Source: Sweltsa coloradensis
Lineage: Eukaryota; Arthropoda; Insecta; Plecoptera; Chloroperlidae
Direction of reading: 5' to 3'
Assembly (NCBI GenBank): GCA_024449915.1
Contig: JAMZAV010000318.1
Span: 310,001 to 374,000 of the forward strand
DNA: 64,000 bases
The stretch's first letter is position 1, and each line of letters opens with the position of its first letter. Positions 24,501 to 35,158 of this stretch are shown piece after piece. The notes beneath the pieces are model-generated. The model did not search any database, had not been told where the DNA came from, and saw nothing but the letters and a program-made list of their open reading frames with translations. The position numbers and the translations under genes are program-made.

Positions 24501-25724
24501 AATAAAAAATAAAAAATAGTATTTAATTTGTATCCAAAATGTAGACAACATTATCAATTGCTTCATCATTCGCCGAATTTACATTGAGTGAAAATCATTA
24601 AAGCTACGTAATTTTTCCGCCCGCGCATTGAACAAAATTATGTTAATTAAAATAATAACTATGTAATAAACTACTGAATGTTGTGGTGTTGATATGGGCA
24701 GTAACACTTATAGCAAATCACAATTACTGGCACTTTCCTTTTAAAACACCTTGGGAGACAGAATTGAATTTGGCTTGACAAAAAGTAAACTAATCAGCCT
24801 CAGTTCTCGTGACTATGTTACCCACAGAGGTAACGAAACGTCGAGGTAAGTACAATGTTTACTCGCGACGCGGCGGAATAACCAGAAACTCTTACACATT
24901 TTGATTCAATTATAAATTTACCTTTACCGATCTTTACAAAAGGCTAGATGATAAGAGAGCGTGGTATCACCAACCCATCGCCTGCCACATCTCTCTGTAA
25001 ACTAATCCGTGCTATCGAGGGAATCGACATGTTCTGGTATTGAAAGCACATTCAAAAATAAGTTAAGCCCCAACAATAGTTCTGGTGAAGGGTTCGTCCC
25101 GTGCGTGTCCCTACGCGTGCCCCCGAGCGTGGACCGACTGGCAATATCTCCAGTGACGTATTCAACTTTGACGTAACATGGTTTCAATCAACTGGAGGAA
25201 CGGAACGGGGTGGACCGGAAGACGAAGGTAAACTTCGTTACAAGCGCGACTAAAAGTTCAATTTCCTACAGAAATCAACCAATTGTGTCTTCTAAATCGA
25301 TGGGACAGAAATATACGATGTCGAGGTCTTCTTTGCTTTAAAGGGAACCGTCACACTCAAATAGATATACTGCACGAAGTTGAACATTATACACGGATAT
25401 CACCTTTAAAATAATTTATGTTTAATAAAAATTAAAGAGTGTGAAGGAAATTCATGGAATGAATAAATGGAATGAATGAATAATTAAATAATGTCATTAC
25501 CTAATTTCAGGATTGATTTACATAAAATCTATTACACCTACGGGAGTGTTTCCCGATTAATGAAATTGAGAAATAAACCCTCGCTCATACCTGCGTTAGG
25601 TAATGACATTCTAAATTGTGTTTAGATGGTCAGTTCAAAGGCAACAGAATCGTTGCAGTACTTTTCTGTTCCAATCTATTCAGATCTACAATGCACCAAC
25701 AATCCAGATGTTATGAAGTTAACT
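24501..25724. other. Unassigned, with a decayed ribozyme-like motif
   Basis: Apart from the motif at 24805-24846, described separately, nothing was recognised. Confidence 0.45.
24805..24846 (+). ncRNA. Decayed hammerhead-like motif
   Basis: GTTACC-(6)-GGTAAC forms a perfect 6-bp stem II, followed by the GAAA box (24835-24838), CGTC and GAGG, which can pair with TCTC at 24805-24808. The first conserved box should read CUGANGA but here reads GTGACTAT, keeping only UGA. It looks like a relic of a Penelope-type minimal hammerhead and should be inactive. Confidence 0.35.
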
Positions 25725-25800
25725 GTCCCGGTAGCTTAGGGGTAAAGCACTCGACCGGCAATCGGGAGCCCGGGTTTCGATACCCCGCTCGGATGGATTT
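25725..25800 (+). repeat. tRNA-derived SINE head
   Basis: A-box region GGTAGCTTAGGGGTAAAGC, anticodon-like arm CTCGA-CCGGCAA-TCGGG, and B box GGGTTTCGATACCCC. Position 33 of the loop is C and not T, and the sequence runs into TTTTTAAATTTTT without a 3' acceptor stem, so this is a SINE or tRNA relic. Confidence 0.6.
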
Positions 25801-25915
25801 TTAAATTTTTGGATTGATTTACTTATAACCTTATTAGTGTTATCGATTTCATGTTAATGTTAGTGTTTACTTAATTATATTTACACATATATTTATTTAT
25901 CTATGGTTTTTAATG

Positions 25916-25940
25916 ATTATATATATATATATATATATAG
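25916..25940. repeat. TA microsatellite
   Basis: Simple TA run, about 12 units, near the left edge of the first M3 inverted-repeat element. Confidence 0.95.
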
Positions 25941-25991
25941 CCCACCCTTCAGGCTAGTTTATGTTTAGTTTAAACTGTCACGCGCATGAAT

Positions 25992-26205
25992 TAATATTCG
26001 CCATTTTGCTTTTTCAACACGAAAAACAGTAGGTAGTCTCAACTCCACTCACCGACGTTCGAGGACTAACCCATTACGGTCACCACCACGGACGTGTGTC
26101 CGTTCGCAACCCTGTACGTCTTCGCTTACGTAACGTACAAGTGTGGTGGGTAAGTTGGGGCCTACTAGTTTAACCGTGTTAGACACAAACCGAATCTTTT
26201 CTAAT
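25992..26205. mobile_element. Inverted-repeat element M3, diverged copy
   Basis: Left arm contains AATATTCGCCATTTTGC, CAACACGAAAAACAGTAGG and AGTCTCAACTCCACTCACC. The right arm is an imperfect reverse complement (GTGGTGGGTAAGTTGGGGCC, ACCGTGTTAGACACAAACC). The centre has GGTCACCACCACGGACGTG. It matches the much more symmetric copy at 26979-27233. Confidence 0.65.
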
Positions 26206-26740
26206 AATTTTTCAGACAAATAATATAGAGTTCTGTGTTTGCCCGTAAGGATAAAAACAAGGATCTTGGTAAACCGCTTTGAAATAATTGAACAGGGCAG
26301 ACCTGGCGTCCACGACGTTTGTTGTACAATCGTAGACATTTTCAAGGTTGACTGTGCCTACGGAGGTGGAGTCACAGTGGTGCTAGAGGACCAGCGCCCC
26401 CTGTATTAGCTGGTTGAAGGTGCGGCGACGCGACGTTCTATACTCTACCTTTTCTTTATAACTGCGACCGCAGTTTCACGCCAGCAAGCTAGTAAGGGCA
26501 GCTTTTCTCTGTTGCCAAGGCCTGTTCGAATCCAGGGTAATCAGGATTCTTGTCCCGAGCACCAGAGTTGGAGGAACCCCTTACTGTCTGTGCTGACTGT
26601 GTGCCCCAGTATGATTGTGTGAAGTAACCTTGCTGATGATGACAACATGCTTGCAGAATTTACTTCTTGCGTGCCCTACCACAGGTTTGGTTATGTTGTG
26701 AGTTTGGTTGCATGTAGTTAGCTGATTTTTAGTGGCCACC
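26206..26740. other. Possible retroelement remnant upstream of ribozyme
   Basis: GC-richer than the flanks. AAGCTAGTAAGGGCAGC followed by CTGTTCGAATCCAGG (about 26487-26538) resembles degenerate A and B boxes. No reverse transcriptase or GIY-YIG coding sequence is visible. The hammerhead follows directly. Confidence 0.35.
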
Positions 26741-26782
26741 ATCCGCCTGAAGAGTCCCAGAAGGACGAAACGCGTCGTGGAT
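26741..26782 (+). ncRNA. Minimal hammerhead ribozyme (Penelope type)
   Basis: All conserved parts are present. Stem I is ATCCGC (26741-26746) paired with GTGGAT (26777-26782), including one G-U pair. Box 1 is CTGAAGA (26747-26753), matching CUGANGA. Stem II is GTCC-CAGAA-GGAC (26754-26766). Box 2 is GAAA (26767-26770), followed by CGCGTC with the GUC cleavage triplet ending at 26776. Stem III is reduced to A-U and C-G pairs around GC, as in ribozymes reported from Penelope-like elements and retrozymes, which cleave best as dimers. Predicted scission is after C26776. Only one motif is present, so its parent element is incomplete or remotely related. Confidence 0.8.
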
Positions 26783-26908
26783 TAAGGTAACAACTTTAAA
26801 TTAGCTACAGTTGTCATCAGCAGGTGAAAAGTTTTGTCGCCCCCAGCCCTTCAGGCTGGGCTTTATGTTCTCTATGCTTTCCCAACCTGTCAACCCTTCT
26901 CCAATCTA

Positions 26909-26911
<3 letters not shown>

Positions 26912-26942
<31 letters not shown>
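26912..26942. repeat. TA microsatellite
   Basis: TA run immediately left of the symmetric M3 element. Confidence 0.95.
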
Positions 26943-26946
<4 letters not shown>

Positions 26947-26978
26947 AAGTTTTAAATTTTCGCGGACATGAGTAATGT

Positions 26979-27233
26979 AATTATTCACCATTTTTTCTGG
27001 GTTTTGTCACACGATAAAACGAGTAGGTAGTCTCAACTTACCCCACCTCACCCGACGTTTCAAGAGAATAACATCTCCCATTAACCAGGGTCACCACCAC
27101 GACGCGTTGTTCCCCGTTCGGCACTCCCTGTACGACTCTACGACTGTACGAACGTCGGGTGAGGTGGGGTAAGTTGAGACTACCTATACTCGTTTAATCG
27201 TGTGACAAAAACCAGAAAAAATGGTGAATAATT
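26979..27233. mobile_element. Inverted-repeat element M3, symmetric copy
   Basis: Left arm AATTATTCACCATTTTTTCT, GTCACACGATAAAACGAGTA, GTAGTCTCAACTTACCCCAC, CTCACCCGACGTT. The right arm is nearly its exact reverse complement, giving about 85-bp terminal inverted repeats around a 90-base centre with GGTCACCACCACGACGCG. It is flanked by TA runs on both sides, suggesting insertion at TA or in a TA microsatellite. Non-coding MITE or foldback element. Confidence 0.85.
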
Positions 27234-27319
27234 ATATATATATATACATAATGAAATTCTTTCGAGTTTCCGAGTTAAATAAGTTTTAATACCAACGTTT
27301 CGAACAGTTCTCCCTGCTC

Positions 27320-27372
<53 letters not shown>

Positions 27373-27373
27373 A
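27320..27373. repeat. TA microsatellite
   Basis: TA run with a GTATATG interruption. Confidence 0.95.
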
Positions 27374-28124
27374 TACTACATTACATACTTTTGCGGAACA
27401 ACTACTACTTTAGTTACATCGCCCCCGATAATCAAAGTTTTTAAAGCAAAGAAACCATATTTAAGGATGGTAAATTAATTTTTAAAAATCAGTGCAGGTT
27501 CTGCTTGAATAAAGACTCAAGAATGCAAATATTTTGGACCAGCGAGTGGCACAATTTCACAATCAATATTATTCTCTAGTATAATATGAATTCTTTATAT
27601 ACGTAAAGTATTTCCAGAGAAAAACTGAGACAGCAGCAATACTGGTAAATAAATGCATGCATCTTATTTTATTATAACAAAAATAACAATCATTATTGTT
27701 TAGTGCTTCAGATTTCAGTATCGATTTGTTATTGAAAATCGGAAAGACGTCCGACTCTTTTTCCTTTGAGGTAGAATTAATTGAAAGTTGGAAGTAAATG
27801 ATTTATCTCTGACATTATTATAACGGTATGTCACATTAGAGGAATGATTTACTTGCTACTGTTGCCAGTATTTCGCCTGAGACCGCGCCGTACAAACGTA
27901 ATATATCTGTGGAGATTGCAGTACAAGACAATAAATTTAAAATGTTCATGCCGAGAGTAAAAATTGTTGAGTATATTATATAATATATATATCATTCAAT
28001 ATATTTTAGGTTGCGTAACAAAAATGGCAGTGCATTATAAATTATGTTTGAAAAATACAATTCCGAAATATTCTAATACGCAAATCATATTCTACCAAAA
28101 ACCATATATTATAAGGTTTTTTTG
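27374..28124. other. No recognised feature
   Basis: AT-rich, unassigned. Confidence 0.5.
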
Positions 28125-28308
28125 AGTTTGAGAGAGTTGTAGAAAGTACGAGAGTTTGAGTATTCTAGAAAGTACGAGAGAGCTCGAATACGTTCGAGAG
28201 AGTATAGCTTCAGTTTAAGAGTTTGTTCGCATGATCCTTGCTTGATATGGATGTACCACTACTTTCTCCCGAGAGTACGAGAGAGTTTGAGAGAGTACGA
28301 GAGAGTTC
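28125..28308. repeat. GAGAGTAC-type cryptic simple repeats
   Basis: AAAGTACGAGAG and GTACGAGAGAGTTTGAG variants recur at 28140-28205 and 28268-28308, separated by about 60 bases of other sequence. Units are irregular. Confidence 0.7.
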
Positions 28309-29084
28309 TCTTACCTTGTCTCTGCCTACCGGACTGGACACTCCGCTCGCTGCCCCCTCTCGACGTTTCCAGCTCCGCAGAAACCTCGCAACAACTTGAA
28401 TCTGTGGAAGAAAAAACAATCAAAATCCACTTTTTCCATTGCAGATTTATATATACGTCATTTATAACTTAGACAATTTGTTGGAAAGGTTTAAATGCGG
28501 AGAAACTCTGATGAATAATGGGCGAAGTGCAGCGGGGTTCCATACTCAGATAAATCAAGCTACACTTAAGTCTGGAAGCGTTGTAATTAGTTCTAGTACA
28601 GACATGGGCTGGGCAAGCAGATTAATTGTCTAGATCTGTAGCTTCTCAGCTAGAGTGCAAACATAAGCGTTTGAGACGTCTGTACCAAACTACTCCCTAA
28701 CTTCCGCTATTGTTCTGCGCGTTACACAAACATCACCAGACACATTTCTGACATGAAATTAACTACATTTTATTCTATGCAATAAAACAAACTAAAATAG
28801 AGCGAAGTGAAATTTGTTGGAGCGTTCGGAATGGCTCAAAGGAAGGGTACACAAAGTATGTTCATTACGTGTAGAGTAGAGTAGAGTAGAATCTTGCAGG
28901 ATTCAAGACTCGTTAGCGATAAGTGAACTGAAATGGAAATGTTGCGGTTTACAGTTATTCCTTTGTAGAAACATGCAGTTTTTATTGTTTTGTTGCTTTG
29001 CGTGTCTATGAATGAGGTTTTCTATTCTATTTGATGAGCGGTGATAGAAGAATAATACTTTGCATGTTATAATTTTATTTTTAT
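28309..29084. other. No recognised feature
   Basis: Includes a short GTAGA run (28871-28890). Otherwise unassigned. Confidence 0.5.
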
Positions 29085-29156
29085 TTTATTTTATTTATTT
29101 ATTTAACGTCTATCCTATTCAGTTATAAAAACTGATTTACAAAGGAGGACAACTAA
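29085..29156 (-). repeat. Retroelement 3' tail (type T)
   Basis: TTTATTTATTTAACGTCTAT, then CCTATTCAGTTATAAAAACT and GATTTACAAAGGAGGAC: the reverse complement of the type-T end, well preserved. Confidence 0.7.
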
Positions 29157-29162
29157 ATAAAT

Positions 29163-29163
29163 C

Positions 29164-29215
<52 letters not shown>

Positions 29216-29217
29216 TT
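29163..29217. repeat. ATT microsatellite
   Basis: Pure ATT run of about 18 units. Confidence 0.95.
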
Positions 29218-29598
29218 ATTGGATGTATTTCATACAAACTCGGTTAAACCGGAGCTAACATGTTGTACGGACTTACGTCAAGTACTTCCATGTGTACCTA
29301 TTACATACATTATTACTTTTGTCTTAACTCTAACTAAAATAAGTCATTTATAAATTCTAATATTGTTTGTAGATGATGTTTTCTTTCTGCTGTGTACGGT
29401 CGTGGCCGATTTCTCGTCGCCATCCTAGCATTTGCTCTTCGGACTATGGGAAACCACGAAAACCATGTCAGGATGGAAGCTGTCTCGAAATCTCGAAGTA
29501 TCATTCTTAGTTTAGAAATTTACGAACTATTCTACACGTGTTGAGTATTACTGCCTTTTGAGTCTCGATGTATACATTGGGTTGAAGATCTAGTGTTA
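29218..29598. other. No recognised feature
   Basis: Unassigned between two ATT arrays. Confidence 0.5.

Positions 29599-29681
<83 letters not shown>
29599..29681. repeat. ATT microsatellite
   Basis: Pure ATT run of about 27 units (poly-N on the minus strand). It abuts and probably truncates an M2 element. Confidence 0.95.
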
Positions 29682-29682
<1 letters not shown>

Positions 29683-29684
<2 letters not shown>

Positions 29685-29832
29685 GGTACCAAGTCAAAAT
29701 ATAGTAAATTACTTTGAAACCTGGCTCTTTTAGAAAATCAAAACTATTTGTTTCAAAATTTTCTGATTCGGGACACGGCTAATATCGCCAGTTTGACTTG
29801 GTAGCATATTTGGAAAATAGAAAAACGAGGCC
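29683..29832. mobile_element. Inverted-repeat element M2, short copy
   Basis: GGTACCAAGTCAAA at the left and TTTGACTTGGTAGCATATTT at the right form terminal inverted repeats. The interior has GAAACCTGGCTCTTTTAGAA and CACGGCTAATATCGCC, both also in the long copy at 49921-50488. This 150-bp form lacks the long palindromic arms of that copy. Confidence 0.7.
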
Positions 29833-29944
29833 GAAGAGCCTTAATGTAAAAATCTGCATAATACGAGAAGCTATTCCAAGATATATAAAGTATTTTAGAG
29901 TTTGAATACAATACTTCCTAGTTGTTGTGAGCAGCCGTCGCTAT

Positions 29945-30203
29945 CAACTGCCCAACATGGCGCTACCAACTGCCTAACATGGCGCTACCAACTGCCCAAC
30001 ATGGCGCTACCAACTGCCCAACATGGCGCTACCAACTGCCCAACATGGCGCTACCAACTGCCCAACATGGCGCTACCAACTGCCCAACATGACGCTATCA
30101 ACTGCCCAACATGGCGCTACCAACTGCCCAACATGGCGCTACCAACTGCCTAACATGGCGCTACCAACTGCCCTAACATGGCGCTACCAACTGCCTAACA
30201 CGG
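29945..30203. repeat. 22-bp minisatellite, about 12 copies
   Basis: Unit CAACTGCCCAACATGGCGCT+AC, with rare C/T changes and one extra base near 30172. Since 22 is not a multiple of 3, any frame cycles through all three readings, giving the repetitive peptide LPTAQHGATNCPTWRYQ. It is not a gene. Confidence 0.97.
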
Positions 30204-33200
30204 AGGGAAACATAATCAGATCCTGATGGATTGTTCTTCATGATCCTTGTCTTTCACTTGCTGGTGTGGGCGTCAGTCAAGTAAATATACTACTCGATAA
30301 ATCTTAGATCCTAGTGGCGGAAACAAGGTCGGTGAAGCAAACTCCTTGCAAATATTTCAAGGACAACCCATCAATACAATAGTACACACATTATATTAAT
30401 TGTAGCTATTATTTCCATTTTATGAAAATCTGATAAATATTAATATCATTATCATTAGGTACTGAAAGTTTATACTTTATCAAGTTATCGATGAGCATCC
30501 GCTTTATCAGAGCAATAAAGTCAACAATTTAACATGCAAGCAAATATAATCATATAATATGTACATGTGTGTGTGGCGGCCTACTTTCTCGATGTTTTTG
30601 GTGATTATCGTCGTACTCGTCGTATCTAGTTGCGCCAATTTATTCCGAATCTCAATAATACCTTATTAATATCGAGTGCAGATTGGGTAACAGGCCTCGA
30701 GGTGGCAAATATCTTATAATCTCCACTCAATGCCACCTTGATTGTGGTTCGTAGAGGGAGATGATGGGAAGATGTTGGGGTCTTTTCCCTGGGTCCCCAC
30801 TGTATTACAAGGTAATACGACCTGTATTATCTTGTTAGTAAGCTGGCTTGTTAGTTGTGTGCAGACAGCCATCTCAGGTAGAATATATAACAATGCAAAC
30901 TTGAGAAACGAACAGCAGACTCGCAGTATAGAAGTGAGATAATGAACAGGCAGTTTGGTCGGAGAGAAGGTATAACGTTATTGATATTAGTTGGTGAGTC
31001 AATTACGACAGTGGATGCATGACAAATGGATTGAAGACTGAAATAAATATATGCTAAATGCAACACATACAGATCTTGATCTCAATGCAAAACAATTGAC
31101 CTACTGAAAAAAGTTTAATAATTAAGTAAAATACACAATGATTTCCAAATTGACGGAAATGTAGATAGTAAGATACAAAAGGGTAAGTAGAGTGTCATAA
31201 ATTGCAAGCTACCAGAACACTTGAACCCCAAATTCAACTGTAGGTTGTTTGACAACGGAGTATTATAACCCAATCTACGTCAAAACGGATTAATTTTGTA
31301 ATGGCTGCTCCATTTCAAACAACTAAATATTGAGATACGGAGTACAACAAATATAACATGACATGAACAGCTGGCAATGTACAACATAGAAATATAATAC
31401 ATATACATATTATTTCGAAAGTATACATTCAAACAAAGAAAGGTTGTTTCTAACACCCTGCAAATAGAATATATATATATGTTTTATTTCAAAATGTTTA
31501 TTCTTACATTAGGGACACGGAAGTTGTTAGACTATAATACACGTAAAACAGTGTAATTATATATGAATTAGTAAGTGAAGAAAATAATTAATATCTTGTT
31601 CAAAGGCGATGCACTTTCCTGATGACCTATTACGATAACTTGCATCAGGCTGAATGTGTTGAGTAGTAATAGCAAGCGACGTGACGTGAGCCAGACCAGG
31701 CGACTCATCATTGAGGGCCGCACGTGGATTGCAAGGTGATCGTATCAGTGGGCTAAGAACTGCACGCTACTGCAGGTGGCACTCGCGGTATTTAAAACCC
31801 ACCTGACAGTTGTTTAACCAGGGGCTGACCGGGAGGATGTAGACTCAAGGGGCAACGAACTCTGGGTATGGATACGGAAACTCTGTAGGAACAATGCCCC
31901 CCCCCCCCTAACCCTAGAGGGAACACGCACTGACCAGCGAGGATTGGTTACTTGAAGCCATCGATGGAGAGTTGAAGACAAAACAAAGTGTGGACAAAAT
32001 TTAGGGTTCGGCCATTTAAAAGTGTTTTAAACCGTTTCATTGCTTAAATAATTTACAAAAGAATTTGGCTTAAAAGGGTTAAGGCAGTAAAATGATTATT
32101 TTCACCAACATCACAACTTGCTGTAAACATTATTCTCCACAAGCGGCTAAGGGTGACAATACATAAAGTTCGTTTCGTACACTTTGGCGATCCTTGGCAC
32201 CCCTCTAAAATGTATTAATACAATGAATATGAGAAAATATTCGACATATGATAATATATTGAAGTGTGGTGGAAAGTTTACAAAAAAGCGATTCTCAATT
32301 TCAACGTGACAGTAATTTTTAAAAACAAAACAAGGTTTTACGGAAAGTACCTTGAGGGCGTTAGATTCTGTCAAATCTTAATGCGAGAAATTAAAATGTA
32401 ATTTGAGACGAATGGATGAATTACACCTATTCACAACATTCAATTAATATTTTGTCTCCAATACGAGTTGAAAATTAAAATATCAATAGATATACTCACA
32501 AGGTGAATAGTTCTATGAAGATATGTTAACCAAGACGTCTCCGCGAGGATATAACTTGAAATCTTAGATCTCCGCTAGGTATAAAAGTTTATCAACGGAA
32601 ATAGAACAGTCTCCACACCAAGTAATTAGCGTTGTCTTTATTAGTCTAATTAGGCCGTGTGTGTCAAGTTGATTAAGTTTCCCAGTCAGACTGTTATCAG
32701 CGTACGTGTAATGTGTCTTCGACTACATAATATGCTTAATGAGCCGTCTTGGGAATTGCATAATTCCCTTGATTACAATGCGAGTAAGTGGCAACAAGGG
32801 CTATAAATCTCAGTCACAGGTGTTTGGTATGTAGATTGTCGGAGTTAATGCCAATAATAATGCAACAGCCATACACACCGTCTGGTCTATATGACATGAA
32901 ACATTAATTAGATGAATTAGCTGTCTTGATTAATCATAACACACGTGGATAATGTATGTCTTAATATTGTTGTTCTGTAAATGGGAAGTTCAAATGTAAA
33001 GGGAGAAACCTGCGTTCTACACAAGTTTAATACTTAATTATATGATTGCAATTTAACTAAATAGAGTACTGGGCATGAAATATTATATATGTATACAACT
33101 GAAGCAATAACCAATAACTTGCACAAAAACTTACGCTCCAAACATCGATGAATTTTATCAGTATTGTGTTTTTGTATGAGAAAATACTCATATTATTTTG

Positions 33201-33294
33201 ATGGTTTCGACATAAACAATAAAATATTGGAAGTCGATGTTTTTTCGTTTATCTATATAAAAGTATTTTTTCTGCCCAGTATGTCCTGCAAAGA
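30204..33294. other. No recognised gene
   Basis: Long unassigned stretch. 31640-31960 is GC-richer and contains a C homopolymer (about 31907-31917). Nothing with splice boundaries, tRNA boxes or a second copy was recognised. Confidence 0.45.
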
Positions 33295-33352
33295 ATTGCC
33301 ATGTAAAGGATGACCTGCAAAGTATGGTCTGCAAAGTATGCCCTGCGCCCTT
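33295..33352. repeat. Degenerate CCTGCAAAGTATG repeats
   Basis: Four or five imperfect 13-15-base units with CTGCAAAG and TATG(C/T)CC, preceded by TATATAAAAG near 33255. Possibly a decayed minisatellite. Confidence 0.6.
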
Positions 33353-34419
33353 TGTGAATCTGTTTTGAATATAAATAGTTTTCTAACTAGCAAAACGAAC
33401 TAACAAGCAAACAAACTTTGTCTCTGTGTATAGTTCGACGTGTATGTTAGAGAACTCAACTAAACTAATTGTTTGACAAGACTCCCTCCTTAGTAAGACG
33501 AACCCTCTTCTACATCTCTCAATTCGCAAGACACGTCGACATCTCGTATTTTGCGAGAAGCTTTGCGAAAATTAATGAGGTACTACAATTATTCATTTCC
33601 GTAATTAATCTAGACCTAATACCCTTAAGAAGTTGCTCACGCCAGGCAAATAACATCGCCTGTCAGGTTATTTCTTTAAAGGTGTACGTAGTTCCTATTT
33701 CAGAAAGGCTAGCAATCAATCATAGAAATAAGATCGAAATATGCGCACTGTTTTAGCTCGTTTGGAGCTGCGCCACTAACCCTTCGGCCGTGACCAAGAC
33801 TTTGGACCTGAGCCAGGTGAATGCATGGAACACATGGCCGAAGTGAGGGAACACACATTGGTTGATCTGGATGTTGGTACAAGCACGTACACGCAGCAAA
33901 AGTCAACGTCGTAAATCATACGAGTTGTGAAAAGAAAATAATAAATCAATGACAAATTATCGCTCGTTTCGTTTCTATGAATCGCGTCTCGGTTTCAGTA
34001 CTGATGTGATGAAAAATGTATTCGAGGGCAAAGACACGAAAGTTTTCTTTGACGTTGACATTAGAGCGCGGAAGAAGTGGACGAAACGTGTAATATTTTC
34101 AGTCGAGAGCTCGCGGGTTTCACAGATAATGAAAAGAAAAGGACGGAAAGGACACTTGGCGATCGAGGGGTAATCGAAGACTCGGAAGCGTAGATGTGAA
34201 GGGGCCAAAGCTTGAGCTTGAGCTAGAGTCAGATTCTTATTAGATTAGAGGGGTGTTGCAGGAGAGACGTTAGATCAAGACGAAGCTATAAGGGTTGGGA
34301 CAATGTATACATGAGATGAAGGGAGAGCAGTATCCTGCAAACTGAACTTGTTTGCCATCGCAATGTGTAAGTCTTTATGACATATGCGCGGTCTCTAGTT
34401 GGTCATTGTTCGCTCGTCG
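33353..34419. other. No recognised feature
   Basis: Plus-strand frames at 33469 and 33949 are open for 75-95 codons but show no motif or splice context. Not called. Confidence 0.45.
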
Positions 34420-34545
34420 ATGGTATCGGCGCCTACAGGGTTGGCTTGGTCTGCATTAAAAATGCAATGTCTTCAAGTGAAAATCAGTTATGTGACTGAG
34501 TGGGTAGACTCTAAAACGAATCCATTAACTTATTTTAAAATCCAG
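34420..34545 (+). mobile_element. SINE-A, 5'-truncated copy
   Basis: Starts inside the body (TCGCTCGTCGATGG...GCCTACAGGGTTGGCTTGGT) and continues into TGAAAATCAGTTATGTGACT, GAGTGGGTAGACTCTAAA and an A/T tail. It lies 235 bases upstream of the full-length copy, same orientation. Confidence 0.85.
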
Positions 34546-34724
34546 ATCTCAACCTGTCAATTGACAACAATTAATTGACCTGTCAGTAAAAGGGAGTAAA
34601 TTACTCTGTAAATCTAGAGGCGTACAGCCCCACTCCCGTGGGTTAGGTTCAATATAATTCGCAATAGCCCATCGTGTATGTTATCAGTAGCGCATAATTA
34701 CGAGACGTGACGAGCCAAACATCA

Positions 34725-34765
34725 ATCAATCAATCAATCAATCATTCAATCATCAATCATCAATG
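34725..34765. repeat. ATCA microsatellite
   Basis: ATCA units with ATCATCA interruptions, directly before the full-length SINE-A. Confidence 0.9.
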
Positions 34766-34779
34766 TGTGGCTCGTTGGT

Positions 34780-35158
34780 TTGTGTGGCTCGTTGGTCTTG
34801 TTGTTAGCGTATCTGCTTCCAATGCAGAAGGTCCAGGGTTCGATTCCCGCCAAAGTCAGAAGTTTCGGTGACTTTGGAGCCGTCCTAGCAACGAAGCACA
34901 TAATAAATTCAGAGTTGTTCTGAATCGGCCTTGTTGATTCTGGCGTTGATTCGCGGGTGTTCGCACTGTCCATACCACTGCTTGCTATATTTCCTATTAA
35001 AAATAACGATCTTTGGTTGGTTATCGCTCACTCGCCGATTGCGTCGGGGCCTACAGGGTTGGTTTAGTCGCTTTGATTTAAAGTCCCCCACTGAAAATCA
35101 GTTATATAACTGAGTGGGTAGACTCTAAATACAATTTATTTATTTATTTTTATTATTT
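34780..35158 (+). mobile_element. SINE-A, full-length copy
   Basis: Best reference copy. The head is tRNA-like: TGGCTCGTTGGTCTTG, TTGTTAGCG (A box), arm CTGC-TTCCAAT-GCAG whose loop centre reads CCA as in tRNA-Trp, and B box GGGTTCGATTCCC. The body includes CTTGTTGATTCTGGCGTTGA, GTTCGCACTGTCCATACCAC, CGATCTTTGGTTGGTTATCG and GTCGGGGCCTACAGGG. The tail has TCCCCCACTGAAAATCAG, the palindrome CAGTTATATAACTG, GAGTGGGTAGACTCTAAATA and a TTTA repeat. The internal pol III promoter drives transcription in such elements; movement needs a partner LINE. Confidence 0.9.

Noticed and set aside
27285..27320. CGAAACGTTGG on the minus strand as a third hammerhead
   Set aside because: The GAAAC block follows a short possible stem, but no CUGANGA box and no matching stem I exist.
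29507..29692. Poly-N peptide
   Set aside because: Translation of an ATT microsatellite.
31610..31650. CTGATGA box as a hammerhead start
   Set aside because: No GAAA box or stem II follows within range. The same holds for CTGATGA at 6015 and 26632.
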